The notes under the pieces are model-generated. The model ran no database searches. It was not told the DNA's origin and saw only the letters and a list, made by a program, of their open reading frames with translations. A stretch of 64,000 nucleotides of DNA from NCBI GenBank assembly GCA_019915015.1, contig JAHBBC010000012.1, positions 62,001 to 126,000 on the forward strand, in the 5' to 3' direction. Of the stretch, positions 1 through 9,485 are shown in pieces (position 1 is the stretch's first letter; every line of letters begins with the position of its first letter). Both the position numbers and the translations under genes were made by a program. Source of the stretch: Auriscalpium vulgare. Its lineage: Eukaryota > Basidiomycota > Agaricomycetes > Russulales > Auriscalpiaceae.

Positions 1-91
1 GTCGGGCACCTTCGCGAAAGGATGGATCAGAGGTGTTGACGGCTCCTCACCCGCTGTGGTGTCTTTGTCGGCCTGCCTTTGTTTGTCTGCG

Positions 92-2038
92 CTATCCCCA
101 GTCTTCCCCTGGTCGGTCGACTGCCTCCGGCTCGAAGGAAACCTGCTTCTTGGCTTGTGTAAACGGCTTTCTCTTCGGGATGACCACCTCTGGGACTCGT
201 CGCGATCTTTCGCGCTCGCCAGGTAGCAGCCCTATTGCCTGAGGAAACTCGCCCGCGTCCAGTGCGGCCTGCCGGCGTTCCTTCTGAGCTTGCCTTTCCG
301 CTCGGGCCGTCAGGAGTACTGCCATCTCCTGCTGGCGTTCCGTCATTCTGTCTTTGTCGGTCAATTGCGGCGTCAGTTGGATTAGGCCGGCGACTGTCTG
401 CACTTTGGCCGGCACCGGCTCGTAGTCCATCGTTGTCAGCATCATGGCTTCTGACTGCCCGTGTTGATTCCCGGCGTAGTACGCCTCCACCCGCTGCTTC
501 AGCGGGCCTTCCCCTAGTGGGATGAGTCCTCCACTTTTCAGAACGACCCGGTTGTTGTGGTCCCTTGATACGCGACCCGTCGCGATGTAGTCCTGGACCA
601 CCATACATTCCCTGACGAAGTGCCACGTTTGGCCGCAGAAAAGGCATCCTGACGGCCCCCCCTGTCCGCCTTGATTTCCTTGCGTAGCGTGCGGCTGTTG
701 AGTTCCTGAGGCACCCCCATAACCCCTCTGACCTCCGTTGTTCCCCTGGTTGACGAGCATCCGCGCGAACTGTTCGGCGACCGCGGCTTTGATTGCTTCT
801 TGAAACTGTTCTATTTTGATTACAGGCTCCATCGTTGCGACCGCCACTGCCGGACCTGCGCTGACCGCTGGTACGATTGAGGGAGTGCCCCTCAGCTCGT
901 ACTCTCCTGCCTCTAGTACGTCGGCCATGGGGTACGGTGTTTCTTTATTGTGGTTCGGCAATTTGATCTGCAGTCTCGTCGCCACCCGGTTCATTAGGCT
1001 GTCCTGGAAAGCGCGAAGGAACGCGATATCGCGCTCACGGGTTGAGATCCTGCTTTCTTAACCAGGAAGTCGGTGATCGCGAAGAATGCCTACAAGCGCG
1101 TCCATGTCCGCGATGGTATACTTGCGGTCCTCATCGGCTCCCGGGTATAGTTTAACAATGGCGTCCTGAAAGTCTTGGTAGGTCTTGGTGGGATCCTTAA
1201 ACTCCGGCCTCGCTTCCCACTCCTCAGCCGTCGCGACGTCTAGGTAACGCACTGCGTGGCCCTTCTTCGCCGTATCATCCGCTAGTTGAGCCCGGGCAAA
1301 GAGATGGTTCAGCTCGTCGAAGTAACGCGGTAACTCGCGGGCTTCCTGATTGAAAGACGGTGCATTGCGGTCCCCGCGGGTAGGCATTGCGACTGGCGCG
1401 ATGTTGGGCTGAGGCGGTATTACCGGTTGTCCGCCGCCTCCCCCTACTCCACCGCCGCCGCCTCCACCGCCGCCACCTCCTCCGCCACCTGTTCCACCGC
1501 CTCCTCCGCCCGTTCCTGTTCCTTGTTGCTGTGCGTTCATTCCTGACTGTGTTGGCGACTTTGGGTTGCTGGGGTTCTTGCTGCTTGATAGAGCTCGTTG
1601 GGGATTGTTGCTAGGTTCCGCGACGTTCCGCGAAGTCCTATCTTGTAAGGAAACGGCCCGTCCCCATCCCGGACTGACCCGTCCGTTCCTCGAGCATTCC
1701 CCCTCCGGATCATGCCCTGTGTGATGGTTGCTATCGCCACCATCAGAATTCAGAAGCAAACCTTCTAGTCCCTCGATCGTGACGCGATCCCCTCCTGTGA
1801 TCAGGGACCTAGGGTCCTCTCCGGCGCGTCGGATCTCCCTACTGAGGGTCGGTCCACGCGGATCCTCTTCTTCTGATGGCAGACTTGATAGCGATGAGAC
1901 TTCCCCCTGCTCGTCTTGTGGTTCCTCGATTTCTGCCTCTATGGCCGCCTGTCGCGACATATTGCGAGCGTCCGCCCTCGTGGTCCTCTGCAGCTGTGTT
2001 CGCGTTGGGAGGTGGGCTATCTTGGGTTTCGGCGCCAT
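92..2038 (-). pseudogene. Retrotransposon gag polyprotein, frameshifted
   Basis: Two minus-strand frames together make one gag. Bases 2038-1058 encode an acidic, low-complexity N-terminus with a long Gly tract (from GGC/GGT repeats near 1430-1510) and a capsid-like region rich in FxxFLxxLxxxF-type spacing. Bases 994-92 encode the rest, ending with a zinc knuckle (CLFCGQTWHFVREC, CX2CX4HX4C) near base 630 and a charged tail. The frames do not join: coding similarity moves between frames in the 990-1090 interval, so at least one and probably two indels have broken the gene. Gag would form the virus-like particle that packages element RNA. Nothing suggests a host gene. Confidence 0.7.
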
Positions 2039-2108
2039 GTTGATCAGCGACCGGGTGCCGTCTACGAGGCTGATTTTAAAGCTCGAACACGATCGTCATC
2101 ACCATACC

Positions 2109-2126
2109 CCTCGCGGTGGGCTCCAA
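2109..2126 (-). other. Putative primer-binding site of the LTR element
   Basis: Minus-strand sequence starting TGGAGCCCACCGCG, two bases inside the inferred LTR end. The leading TGG is what pairs with the CCA end of a primer tRNA. The tRNA species was not identified. Confidence 0.4.
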
Positions 2127-2128
2127 AA

Positions 2129-2692
2129 TGATACGCTATCACCCGGGACGGACCCTAGCGGGGCGTGCGGCGAGTGCCTCACAGGACAACAACCACCAAC
2201 ACTGCCTCCTATACGTCGCGATCCAGACCGGGTGACTTGACTTGCAGAGTGGGAAGGTGTTCGTGTCGCTGTCGCGCTTCGCGCCCTCCCGCGGTCGTGC
2301 GGGGCCACCTCCTACCGCCTAAACACCAAACTAAACACTCACCTGCCTGGGGATGCCCTCTACGGGATCCGCCTCCGAGTGCTTCGCACCCGTGTGCGAA
2401 GCGTCCGCCTATGGGCCGTCGCGCCCCCTCTTGCCTGTCCGCCTGCCTACCTGTTCCCACATCGGTGGGGTCCTGCCTTCCTAAGTCTGCCTAGTAATGC
2501 ACGTCGTTGCATTGGCCTCCTAGAGCTTCGCGATCGTTTGCGAAGCTGCCACCGTGGGTCGTCGTGACCCTTCCTCCTGTCTGCCGTCCTTCCTGTACCC
2601 TCGCGGTGGGGCTCCTATCTTCCTGATGCTGGTAGCGCCTCAGGCTACAGTTTCTGTGAGGTAAAGGGTGTGGGTGGCTGACGCCACCCACA
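2129..2692 (-). repeat. Putative 5' LTR (~564 bp)
   Basis: On the minus strand the segment begins TGTGGGTGGC, which forms a short hairpin with GCCACCCACA (2669-2692), and ends ...TATCA next to a primer-binding-site-like sequence. The TG...CA ends and the position just upstream of gag fit an LTR. The matching 3' LTR is outside the window, so the ends are inferred. Inside are two similar ~100-bp blocks, each started by a small GCTTCGC-type hairpin (2381-2402 and 2524-2547). Confidence 0.5.
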
Positions 2693-2905
2693 AGTTGATT
2701 GGGTTGCTACGTCTCGCGCAGCTCCTTAAGTAGTGTCGCTACCTACGTCGCTAAGCCCTCCCGATCTAGCCCGTTCCGGTGATCCGTTCCGTTGCCAGTC
2801 CCGGTTGCTCCTGGGTCGCCGGACCACGTTCCCATCACCCACGCTCCCGCGACCCTGCGCCTCGCATGCTGCTTCCCCGTCTCGCGACGTCTCGCTACAC
2901 GCTTG
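2693..2905. other. Junction between LTR element and helicase fragment
   Basis: No gene recognised. The open frame that continues into the helicase runs through here, but its residues before about 2905 are proline/arginine-rich and unlike a helicase. The true similarity starts just upstream of motif III, so this stretch is probably insertion-site debris. Confidence 0.4.
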
Positions 2906-4412
2906 CCCGCGGCCTGAACCTATCAGCGCGAGGATTCCACCGGACGTACCGGTCCTGGCAATGACGGCCACGTCACAGCCCGGCGCGACAGAGAATACTC
3001 TGCTGCAGCTGCTCGGCTTCCGCGCTGGCGAGTACGCGGTGATGCGCCGTTCGTGCGAGCGCGCGAACCTCCGCATCGTCTTCCAGACACTCAGCCACGG
3101 ACTTGGACCACTGACGACGGAGTTCCCTGATCTGGCATGGGTTGCGCGCGGCAGCCTGAAGACGGTTATCTACGTCAAGTCAATCGAGCTGGGAAACCGG
3201 GTGAAGGAGTACCTGTTTCGTCTGCGGCCGCCGGGAACGAACCGCGCACGCAACATACGCACCTATAATGCGCTCTGGAAGTCCGACAAAAATGCGCAAG
3301 TCTTGCATGCCTTCGAGACCGATCCTGAAACATTTGTGATCATCGCTACAATCAAATTTGGCATGGGAATCGATGTCCGCGCAGCCCAGGTATGCATCAA
3401 TTTGGGCTTACCTGAGTCGGCAGAGATGGCTTTGCAGCAGATTGGACGCGCCGGGCGCCAGAGGACCATGGACGCGATGGGAGTCACGTATGTCGAGAGC
3501 CGTCCTGTCGCGGATGCGCTCAAGGTCGCTGGAACCGCTGCCAAGTCAAACGTGGGTAAGAAGTTGGAGGCGAAGACGAAAACGAGCGCACCGAAGAGCG
3601 CTAAGTCGAAAGGCCGCAAGTCTGTCTCGAAAGCAAAAGGCGGTGCCATACCAAAGTCGCAGGCCGCTGCGGTGCCCTCCGCTGACGCTGAGACTCGCCT
3701 GGATGCGCTCGATGCTAGCTTGCGGGCCTTGGTGACGTGTCATGCAGAGAAGAAGTGCATGGTAGCCGCCTTCAACGCCCTATTCGGCAGCCCCGGTGAT
3801 GCTTCCCACGAGCCTTGCCTCGAGGCTCAACGACGTCTCCCGTGCTCGAGCTGCTCTGACCAGGAGCCCTTCGTGTCATTGCCCTCTCTGGTTTTCCCCC
3901 CGCTATGTGCCCCTGCGGGCCAGTCGCCGTCATCGCAGACCTCCGCTCATTCGGCTATGGTGGCACCATCGGAGGTCGACACCGTTGAACCAACGGACAC
4001 GTCAACTCCTGCGGGCAAGACCTGGCATAAACTCACCGGCAAAATGCTCAAGCACGCCGAGCAGCAGGTCGATGCGTTCATGCTCGACCGGTGGCTCAAA
4101 ACCGCGGATAAAAGCCGCCGCCACATCCTTCCTTACACTTCGTATATTCCTTTCACCATGCAGAGTCAGATATTCTCCAGTTTCCATTGCATACGCTCGC
4201 GCGACGACCTGGCTGAGGTCCTGTTTGGTTGGGATCACCCAGAAACCGAGCTCTTTGCCCTCTTCGATCTCATTCAAAAGCTCAACCAACTGTTTGATGC
4301 AAAACACGCGCAGAAGCGCGCCGCTACAAATGCAAAAGCTGCTGCTACGCGTGAGCGTACAAAGGCAGCCAAAGGTTCGTTGATCTCTTTTCAACAAGAG
4401 GCGCGCCTCTGA
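2906..4412 (+). pseudogene. RecQ-like (QDE-type) DNA helicase, C-terminal part; N-terminus missing
   Basis: The recognisable protein starts with helicase motif III (VLAMTATS, ~2960), then shows the second RecA-like domain: motif IV region TVIYVKS (~3160), motif V ATIKFGMGIDVR (~3350) and motif VI QQIGRAGRQ (~3440). A Lys/Ala-rich linker, a Cys-rich zinc-binding-like segment (CHAEKKC ... CSSC, ~3735-3860) and a family-typical C-terminal region (PYTSYIPFTMQ, ~4130) follow. Motifs I and II (Walker A and B) are absent, so it cannot be an active helicase. RecQ enzymes unwind DNA 3'-5' using ATP. In basidiomycetes many such genes sit in transposon-rich DNA. The longest open frame begins at 2733, but its first ~60 codons do not look like helicase. 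Confidence 0.8.
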
Positions 4413-4527
4413 TCTTCTTGATAGTTGCCGCTGCCGCTGCAGCAAGTCAAGAGGGCGAGCCGGTCTCTGCAATCAAAGCGCAGTACGTGGCTCATTTATC
4501 GCGGGTGATATGTTGGTCTGATAAACG

Positions 4528-4821
4528 GTGGCCTCCAGTCCTGTAGCGGATGCTGTGTCGTTCGCAGCCCCATCTCGCCGCGGCACAGAAAACTCCGCAC
4601 CTACTCCGCGCTCACCAGCCCGCCCGGGAAAGCGGCCTCACACCGACTTGCCAGTCCCCACAACACCTACGAAGCGAACTCGGGTGCAAGTTTCGTCGCC
4701 AACGATAACACGCATCTCGAGGGATCTTGATGCGTCGAACCTGAGTCCAAAGCGCAAGCACACTGTGCCGGCCAGTCATAGCAGCGGCTCGAAGCGGGCT
4801 CGGTTTGGGCATGACGAATAG
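4528..4821 (+). CDS. Possible last exon or tail of the helicase-like gene
   Basis: An open stretch encodes a Ser/Pro/Lys/Arg-rich tail with TPTKRTR and SPKRKH motifs that resemble nuclear localisation signals. It lies 115 bp after the helicase stop. QDE-type helicases often end in a disordered basic tail, so this may be a final exon lost by a splice or frame change. It has no domain of its own and could be chance. Confidence 0.3.
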   Translation: MASSPVADAVSFAAPSRRGTENSAPTPRSPARPGKRPHTDLPVPTTPTKRTRVQVSSPTITRISRDLDASNLSPKRKHTVPASHSSGSKRARFGHDE

Positions 4822-4940
4822 CTCTCATGTCGGTACGTGGTGTGAATAGCAAATCTATTCGACTGACTCATCTATGTTAGTCGTTGTCGAAGGCGCAGTA
4901 GCGTCTCGTCCGAGGGACTCCTGTGAAGTAGTGCTGCCAC

Positions 4941-4992
4941 GGTTCGGTTCGGTCCGGTTCAGGCCAAAATTTTTGGAACCCCGAACCGGACC
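4941..4992. repeat. GGTTC/GAACC degenerate array 1
   Basis: GGTTCGGTTCGGTCCGGTTC followed after a short A/T gap by the inverse (GAACCCCGAACCGGACC). The same motif family recurs at 8331-8437 and 9314-9475. Confidence 0.7.
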
Positions 4993-4995
4993 ATT

Positions 4996-5060
4996 GGTTA
5001 CGATTCCCTTGAATCGTTTCTTATGTAAGCACCAGTCGCGGTTTTTGGACCCCCATGCAA
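4996..5060. repeat. Direct repeat copy 1 (partner at 5768-5830)
   Basis: Both copies start GTTACGATTCC(C/T)TTGAATCG, continue CTTATGT and end GACC...CATGCAAC. They bracket the two tRNA-like pieces and the 5648-5722 hairpin, so the enclosed ~770 bp may be one inserted element. Confidence 0.6.
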
Positions 5061-5394
5061 CTTTCATCTTCCCCCCCATATATAGCTATTTGTTCACACG
5101 GTCCAATTTCCCTAGCAAACACAATTCCCCCTCTTCGCACTTCAAAAGACTCCCGTTTCAGACAGTATTTCGCATTTTTTAAGCTAACTAGAATAGATAT
5201 GCACATAATTTCAGTGGCTCTGAAGTCAGAAGAAAATGCTCCATAATTGCCATTTCCGGTAAATAATTCCCACGCTTGATCCCATGACGTCAGTCTCGGA
5301 TGCACAGCACAAGTGCACTCGGAAACTACGTCATTCCTCTCTACTCCGGCTACTGTACTACCCGGACTCGATTACCAATCTTTTCAAAACTGTT

Positions 5395-5470
5395 TATAAC
5401 AGGAATTGAACTGCAAACCTCCAAGTTTTGAAGACTATACAGTGCAGATACCACTAGACTACAGAGCCAT
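5395..5470 (-). other. tRNA-derived, SINE-like fragment
   Basis: On the minus strand the sequence starts GGCTCTGTAGTCTAGTGG, which fits a Pol III A box (TRGYNNANNGG). About 45 bases later AGTTCAATTCC fits a B box. The acceptor stem does not close and the anticodon stem pairs poorly, so this is not a working tRNA gene. A related B-box-like piece (AGTTCAATTTC) occurs at about 5634-5646, which supports a dispersed tRNA-derived repeat rather than a lone pseudogene. Confidence 0.45.
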
Positions 5471-5647
5471 TGACAATATATACATCAATACATATGTTAT
5501 AGACTATTCCTCTAGGCTTTTCAAAGCATCTAAGTCTGTCACCTCCCCATTCGTGCATCCAGAAATCATGTCATGTCTGAGCTCTAGCCAAAGTACTATG
5601 CGGAGTGAAGTACATATAAGTGTTTCTATCAGAAATTGAACTGCAGA

Positions 5648-5722
5648 CCATGCCCCTGATCAATACCTGGCGGCCTGTGCAAGCATGCGAGTGAGGCCCG
5701 CCAGGTATTAATTGGGGCATGG
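5648..5722. repeat. Inverted repeat, ~25-bp arms
   Basis: The left arm CCATGCCCC...ATACCTGGCGG (5648-5673) is answered by CCGCCAGGTAT...GGGGCATGG (5698-5722), with a few differences and a 24-base loop that is itself weakly palindromic. It would form a strong hairpin in RNA or single-stranded DNA. Probably the core of a small foldback element. Confidence 0.7.
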
Positions 5723-5767
5723 TTGAGTCCATGTTTCACGGAGCAATGCACAATGTTGCTGAGCAAG

Positions 5768-5830
5768 TTACGATTCCTTTGAATCGTTGCTTATGTCATC
5801 TACATCCAGCATTTTTTTGACCCATGCAAC
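5768..5830. repeat. Direct repeat copy 2 (partner at 4996-5060)
   Basis: Second copy of the ~65-bp repeat described at 4996; about 75-80% alike by eye, with a one- to two-base length difference. Confidence 0.6.
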
Positions 5831-6486
5831 GACAGTCTGTGTCGCCTTTTTTGGAAATTCAGTCCCACGCTTTGTTCACTCGTGCTTTCAGCTCCCTCAC
5901 CGGCCTCACGGGATGATACACTGTACACTACACATGTATTGTTGCCTATGAAACTTACTCAGACCATACAACGCGCACAGTGATTATGTTGCCAGGATTG
6001 AACATCGAACAGTGCACAGTCGGTAGGAAGAGACGATGATATCATTCCGGGTATTAAAGTGCATTTAAAAGCCGAAATGACGTCATCGCTTTTGAGCTCA
6101 AGTGTTGGCAACAATTATTGTTTGGCATCTAGCAGTGCCGTCCACCAGTGCCAGCATCGACGGGTGCAGCTACACGCACCCTGCATGGCGTGATACCTGC
6201 CACTGCACCCCCCCGACCGAGCCCCAACCTGCTCACGGTGCATGCCACCCCTAGCGTGTCACCCACGTCGCCCGTCATCACTATGTATTCACATCTTCTG
6301 ACAATACTCACATAGTGCTAGCGCACCTTCAGCAACATCTGTACTCTGCTCACTCTGACACTCTTACACTGCAGACAACATCCACACATTAAACAACACC
6401 CCAACTGGGCTGTTATCCATATGCCTCATAAGTGCATTTCCTTGTGTGTAGGTACATGTTGTTATTACCATAGCAACAGTGTGACT

Positions 6487-6540
6487 TATGACATCACTCC
6501 GGTAACTAACCGACAGTTTAGTGACCGGAGTGACGTCATA
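6487..6540. repeat. Inverted repeat, 23-bp arms, two mismatches
   Basis: 6487-6509 pairs with 6518-6540 around an 8-base loop; both arms contain a CACTCCGG/CCGGAGTG core and end in a TGACRTCA-like palindrome. It abuts and overlaps the next hairpin by four bases. Confidence 0.75.
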
Positions 6541-6585
6541 TTTGTTGGGGAAATTGGGTTGGACCCAATTTCCCCAACAAATATG
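6537..6585. repeat. Perfect inverted repeat, 23-bp arms, 3-base loop
   Basis: CATATTTGTTGGGGAAATTG continues to 6559 and is exactly mirrored by 6563-6585 around the loop TGG. Such a perfect hairpin is likely a recent foldback/MITE remnant or a joined pair of transposon ends. Confidence 0.85.
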
Positions 6586-6989
6586 GTCCACATGATCTAC
6601 AAGAAGAGGGTGCGATGCACTCGAAGCACGATGAGAGAGGGAATAGGCTGATAACAGTGTACGCTAAGAGCCAGCTATAGTCTCGGAACCAGCCGTGGCG
6701 GAGCTGAAAAAAGACACGGAAAGACACTCCTTAACGTCTGGCAACTTTGAACCGGCGGCACATGGATCGGCCCAAGCGTGACAGCGAGCCTGAGCGAGGG
6801 CCCATTAAAATCAAGAGATAACGGGGAGATAAGCGGCAAGCACCCGCCGCGTGAGCAGACTAAGCCCGACCTCTGTACCGCCTGCGGTTTTCACAGAGGT
6901 CGGGGCATCTACGGCTAAGGGCTGAGAAGCTGGGGATGGGTAGAGTAGGTCAAAAAACACGTACCCGCCAAAAGAAACCATTCCAAAAG

Positions 6990-7328
6990 GTCGCGGTTTG
7001 CCCGTGAGCAACTGACTGGCCAGCGGTAGCACGGGCCGGTGCCGGAGGCCTGTTGCACTCGACGCAAAACCTGCGCAGAGCGTGCGGCGCAAGGAAGAAA
7101 CACAGCGTACTAAATATACAGAGCATAATATACCCGTGATAGCGGGCACAGGGGCCGGAAAGACGATGCCCTTCGTCATGCCAAACTTCGTATACCCCAA
7201 CAAGATGACGGTCGTCGTCGGTGATCGTCTCGCCACTCAAGGCGCTGGAGGACGACCAAGCCGCACGGTTTGCGAAAATGGGGCTGCGAACAGGTGTTGT
7301 ACAGGGAGTGACATGGAACGCTAGCTCC
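6990..7328 (+). pseudogene. RecQ-like helicase, N-terminal fragment with Walker A
   Basis: A decayed upstream part (REQLTGQR-like at ~6995) leads to IAGTGAGKT at ~7139, the Walker A/motif I that binds ATP, then PFVMPNF and a beta-strand TVVV. At ~7222 the frame shifts by one base. In the new frame SPLKALEDDQAARFAKMGLR continues the same helicase family up to a stop at about 7328. Motif II and everything after it are missing because the DUF6589 fragment begins there. It holds the part absent from the helicase at 2906-4412, but that does not show the two were one gene. Confidence 0.8.
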
Positions 7329-7828
7329 TGATTGATGACATTGCCCAGATGCTCGACTGCAAAATTTTGCATGGGGACAGAAGCGGCACCCGCCCGTGCG
7401 TCGTGGCTTCCAGAGGTGCGCGGAGGACGGCACCAGCGTGCGATGATGCTTGGGAGTTCTTGACTGACCATCAGGCCCGTTCTTTCATATCGGGTTTTGC
7501 TGTCTTCTACGCAGCCCGCGTCACCCCAGCTCACTACGTCGAGGAGGAAGGGCAGGTTCATGCCCTTGCGGTCCATATAACAGAGGATATCTCGGGCGAC
7601 CTCGGTGATATTCCCCTTGAAGTTATCTCTCAGCTGCTTCGTGCGCTTCAACTGTATAGGGTCAACAGGATGGATTGGCGGGGGTGGAGGTGCGGGAGGT
7701 GGAGGCGGAGGGAGGGGAGTCTCGGACTGCTCGTCGTCGGAAAATTGGTCGCTGTCGTAATGTTCTCCATACAGATGCTCAAATAAATCTTCATCCTCCT
7801 CAGTGAATATGTCGGGAGCTTCATCCAT
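7320..7828 (-). pseudogene. DUF6589-family protein, N-terminal fragment
   Basis: From an ATG at 7828 the protein starts acidic (MDEAPDIFTEEDEDLFEHLY), has a proline run, then the N-terminal signature I associate with basidiomycete DUF6589 proteins: ARDILCYMDRKGMNLPFLLD, VVSWGDAGC, KTRYERTGLM, SQELPSIIARWCRPPR and FAVEHLGNVINQEL. Similarity stops at the fusion with the helicase piece near 7320, so the C-terminal two thirds are missing. It is a different subfamily from the full-length gene at 9486-12825. The start lies 178 bp inside the right TIR. Confidence 0.7.
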
Positions 7829-8006
7829 GGTGTTGATTACAGTAAACAAACAGCAGACGCATGCGTGCATATTGACGTGACGACGCGCAAACGCGCTTGG
7901 TCACATAACTTAATCTCTGTAGCATCAGTGACTAGGCGGTGACTATCAGTGACATAGTCACTCGATCCATGTGCCGCCGGTTCAAAGTCCCCAGATGTTA
8001 AGGAGT

Positions 8007-9313
8007 CCCCGTTTGCCTTGTTTTTTGACTCCGATGTGGCTGGTTCCGAGACTAAGCCAGCTACATGTATACAAAATATGGTTCGTGTGAACTGTATAGG
8101 ACCCGGAAGTTGCCGACACGGTCTTGAGCTTGCTCACGTGATATATCCAACAATATTTTCCTTGCCCACCTCCGCCCGCAATTCTGGAGGTAGCAGGTCG
8201 TCAAGCGCTGTGGGTCATTGCTCATACTTACTGGATTCAACTCGGACTCTCATGTTCACATTTGTTTGGTCCATTAGTGGAGAGTATTCAATGTGGAATC
8301 GTATTGCCGTGCTAAGCATCGGCCCACTCCCAGCAAGTTCAGTTCACAGAATTTCTGAACCCCGAACTGGACCACACCGAACCGGTTCAGCTGGTTCGGT
8401 TCTGGTTCAAACTTGGTTCGAACCAAGAACCAATTCAAATTTGCTTATTTTTCAGTCAGAAACATAAGAAGGCTATATGTCATTGCCAAGTGTAGCTAAG
8501 AACCACACAGATTCGTGTTCAAGCCATGGCGTCCCATTATGGTGATTCACTATGGTGCCCGAGGAGCGCTACTTGTGGATTCTTGAGCTGTGAAGTCTCT
8601 GGTGTCGACTCCCAAGGGTAGATTGCTTAGTCATCACTTGTACCAGTACACTCTATGTGTGCGCACATAGGCTACTTCTCACGGTTCACCAGCACCGCGC
8701 CCCTCCCTGCCACCTACCCGACACTTCCCACCGTGTCACCTCCCTCCGCTGGCTCTCTTGCCTTGGTTCGCCGAACCTTCGCCGCCCAGCTCCGCCCTCA
8801 TCAGATTTCCATCAGAACGCACAGCCCACGCCCTCCCAACTTATCGCTGACGTTGTGACTCGCAACATTCCCACGCAACTCGGGTACCGCCCCAGTTGGC
8901 CATTGTCCCTGCGACCATTTTTCTCCTCATTGTTCCGGCTGTTCCCGCCTCCCGCGACCTGGCGCCCTCCAGCGCTCTAGGATTATGGTTATAGACAGCT
9001 TACCACCCTACTACCTGTGGGTGCCCATCACCGCCACCCATAGTAATTTCTTCTGCTAGTGCTACATGTAGAATGCAGCACATCACATGTTCAGCCTTCC
9101 TCAATACGCAACCAGCAGGTGCCGTGCAGCTGACATCAACGGTGACTCGGAGCCTCCTGCGCATGATTGTAAGGGCAGATGATCCATTTGATTGAGATTT
9201 TTTTTTGCATTTGTCCCCTCATAGCAATTCATGTACTCATTCACCATTTATTCTAGTAAGCACATTGTATTTCCTATTAGTTTTGCCAACACAGAGGTTG
9301 GGAAAAACTTCAT
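8007..9313. other. Non-coding repeat-rich interval
   Basis: No gene supported. Pyrimidine-rich stretches (8690-8990) make short open frames without recognisable protein. Contains GAACC array 2 and a T-rich segment (9196-9210). Confidence 0.5.
8331..8437. repeat. GGTTC/GAACC degenerate array 2
   Basis: Mixed forward and inverse copies (GAACCCCGAACTGGACC, GAACCGGTTCAGCTGGTTCGG, then GGTTCGAACCAAGAACC), written here in pieces. Similar to array 1 including the TTNTGAACCCCGAAC core. Confidence 0.7.
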
Positions 9314-9475
9314 GGTTCGGTTGGTTCGGACCAGGTTCGAACCATACCCTTTGGTTCACCACCCGCTGAACCGTGAACCGGACCGCTGGTTCAGGTTCAG
9401 CTCAACCTTGAACCTGAACCGGACCAAGCCCGAACCGAACCTGGTTCAGGTTCGAACCATGGTTCAGAACCGAAC
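9314..9475. repeat. GGTTC/GAACC degenerate array 3
   Basis: The densest array: about 160 bp made almost wholly of GGTTC and GAACC words in both orientations, ending 11 bp before the stop codon of the DUF6589 gene. Its self-complementarity would allow many alternative hairpins. It may act as a 3' processing region of that gene or as subterminal repeats of a transposon; the sequence alone does not decide. Confidence 0.75.
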
Positions 9476-9485
9476 CGCGGCAGCA

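Larger units (their letters stand above)
1..2692 (-). mobile_element. 5' end of a Ty3/gypsy-like LTR retrotransposon (truncated by window edge)
   Basis: Read on the minus strand, the order is LTR (2692 to about 2129), a primer-binding-site-like sequence, then gag running towards base 1. Protease, reverse transcriptase, RNase H and integrase are not in the window and would lie to the left. The Ty3/gypsy assignment rests on the style of the gag protein (capsid-like region followed by one CCHC knuckle) and is an inference, since pol cannot be seen. Frameshifts in gag suggest this copy is dead. Confidence 0.7.
4822..6725. other. AT-richer repeat graveyard without genes
   Basis: No coding region is supported. 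The stretch holds a GAACC array, a ~65-bp direct repeat pair, tRNA-like pieces and three strong hairpins (annotated separately). It also has several TGACGTCA-type palindromes (about 5284, 6078 and 6531). Base composition is clearly less GC-rich than the flanking coding DNA, consistent with old non-autonomous elements. Confidence 0.6.
6726..8006. mobile_element. 1.28-kb TIR element: deletion derivative carrying helicase and DUF6589 ends
   Basis: 6726-6769 and 7963-8006 are inverted repeats of 44 bp with 41 matches, both starting ACTCCTTAAC at the outer edge. Between them lie only the N-terminal end of a RecQ-like helicase (plus strand, from the left TIR) and the N-terminal end of a DUF6589 gene (minus strand, from the right TIR), fused near 7320. 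This is the structure expected from internal deletion of a larger transposon with two convergent genes. No clear target-site duplication was seen. Confidence 0.75.

Noticed and set aside
2733..2905. N-terminus of the helicase ORF as real protein
   Set aside because: The residues are Pro/Arg/Ser-rich and unlike any helicase; the frame is open only by chance upstream of motif III.
5395..5470. Functional tRNA gene
   Set aside because: A and B boxes are present but the acceptor stem does not close and the anticodon stem is poor.
8655..8980. Possible Pro/Ser-rich secreted protein
   Set aside because: Two overlapping frames are equally open across a C/T-rich tract; no signal peptide, domain or intron support.
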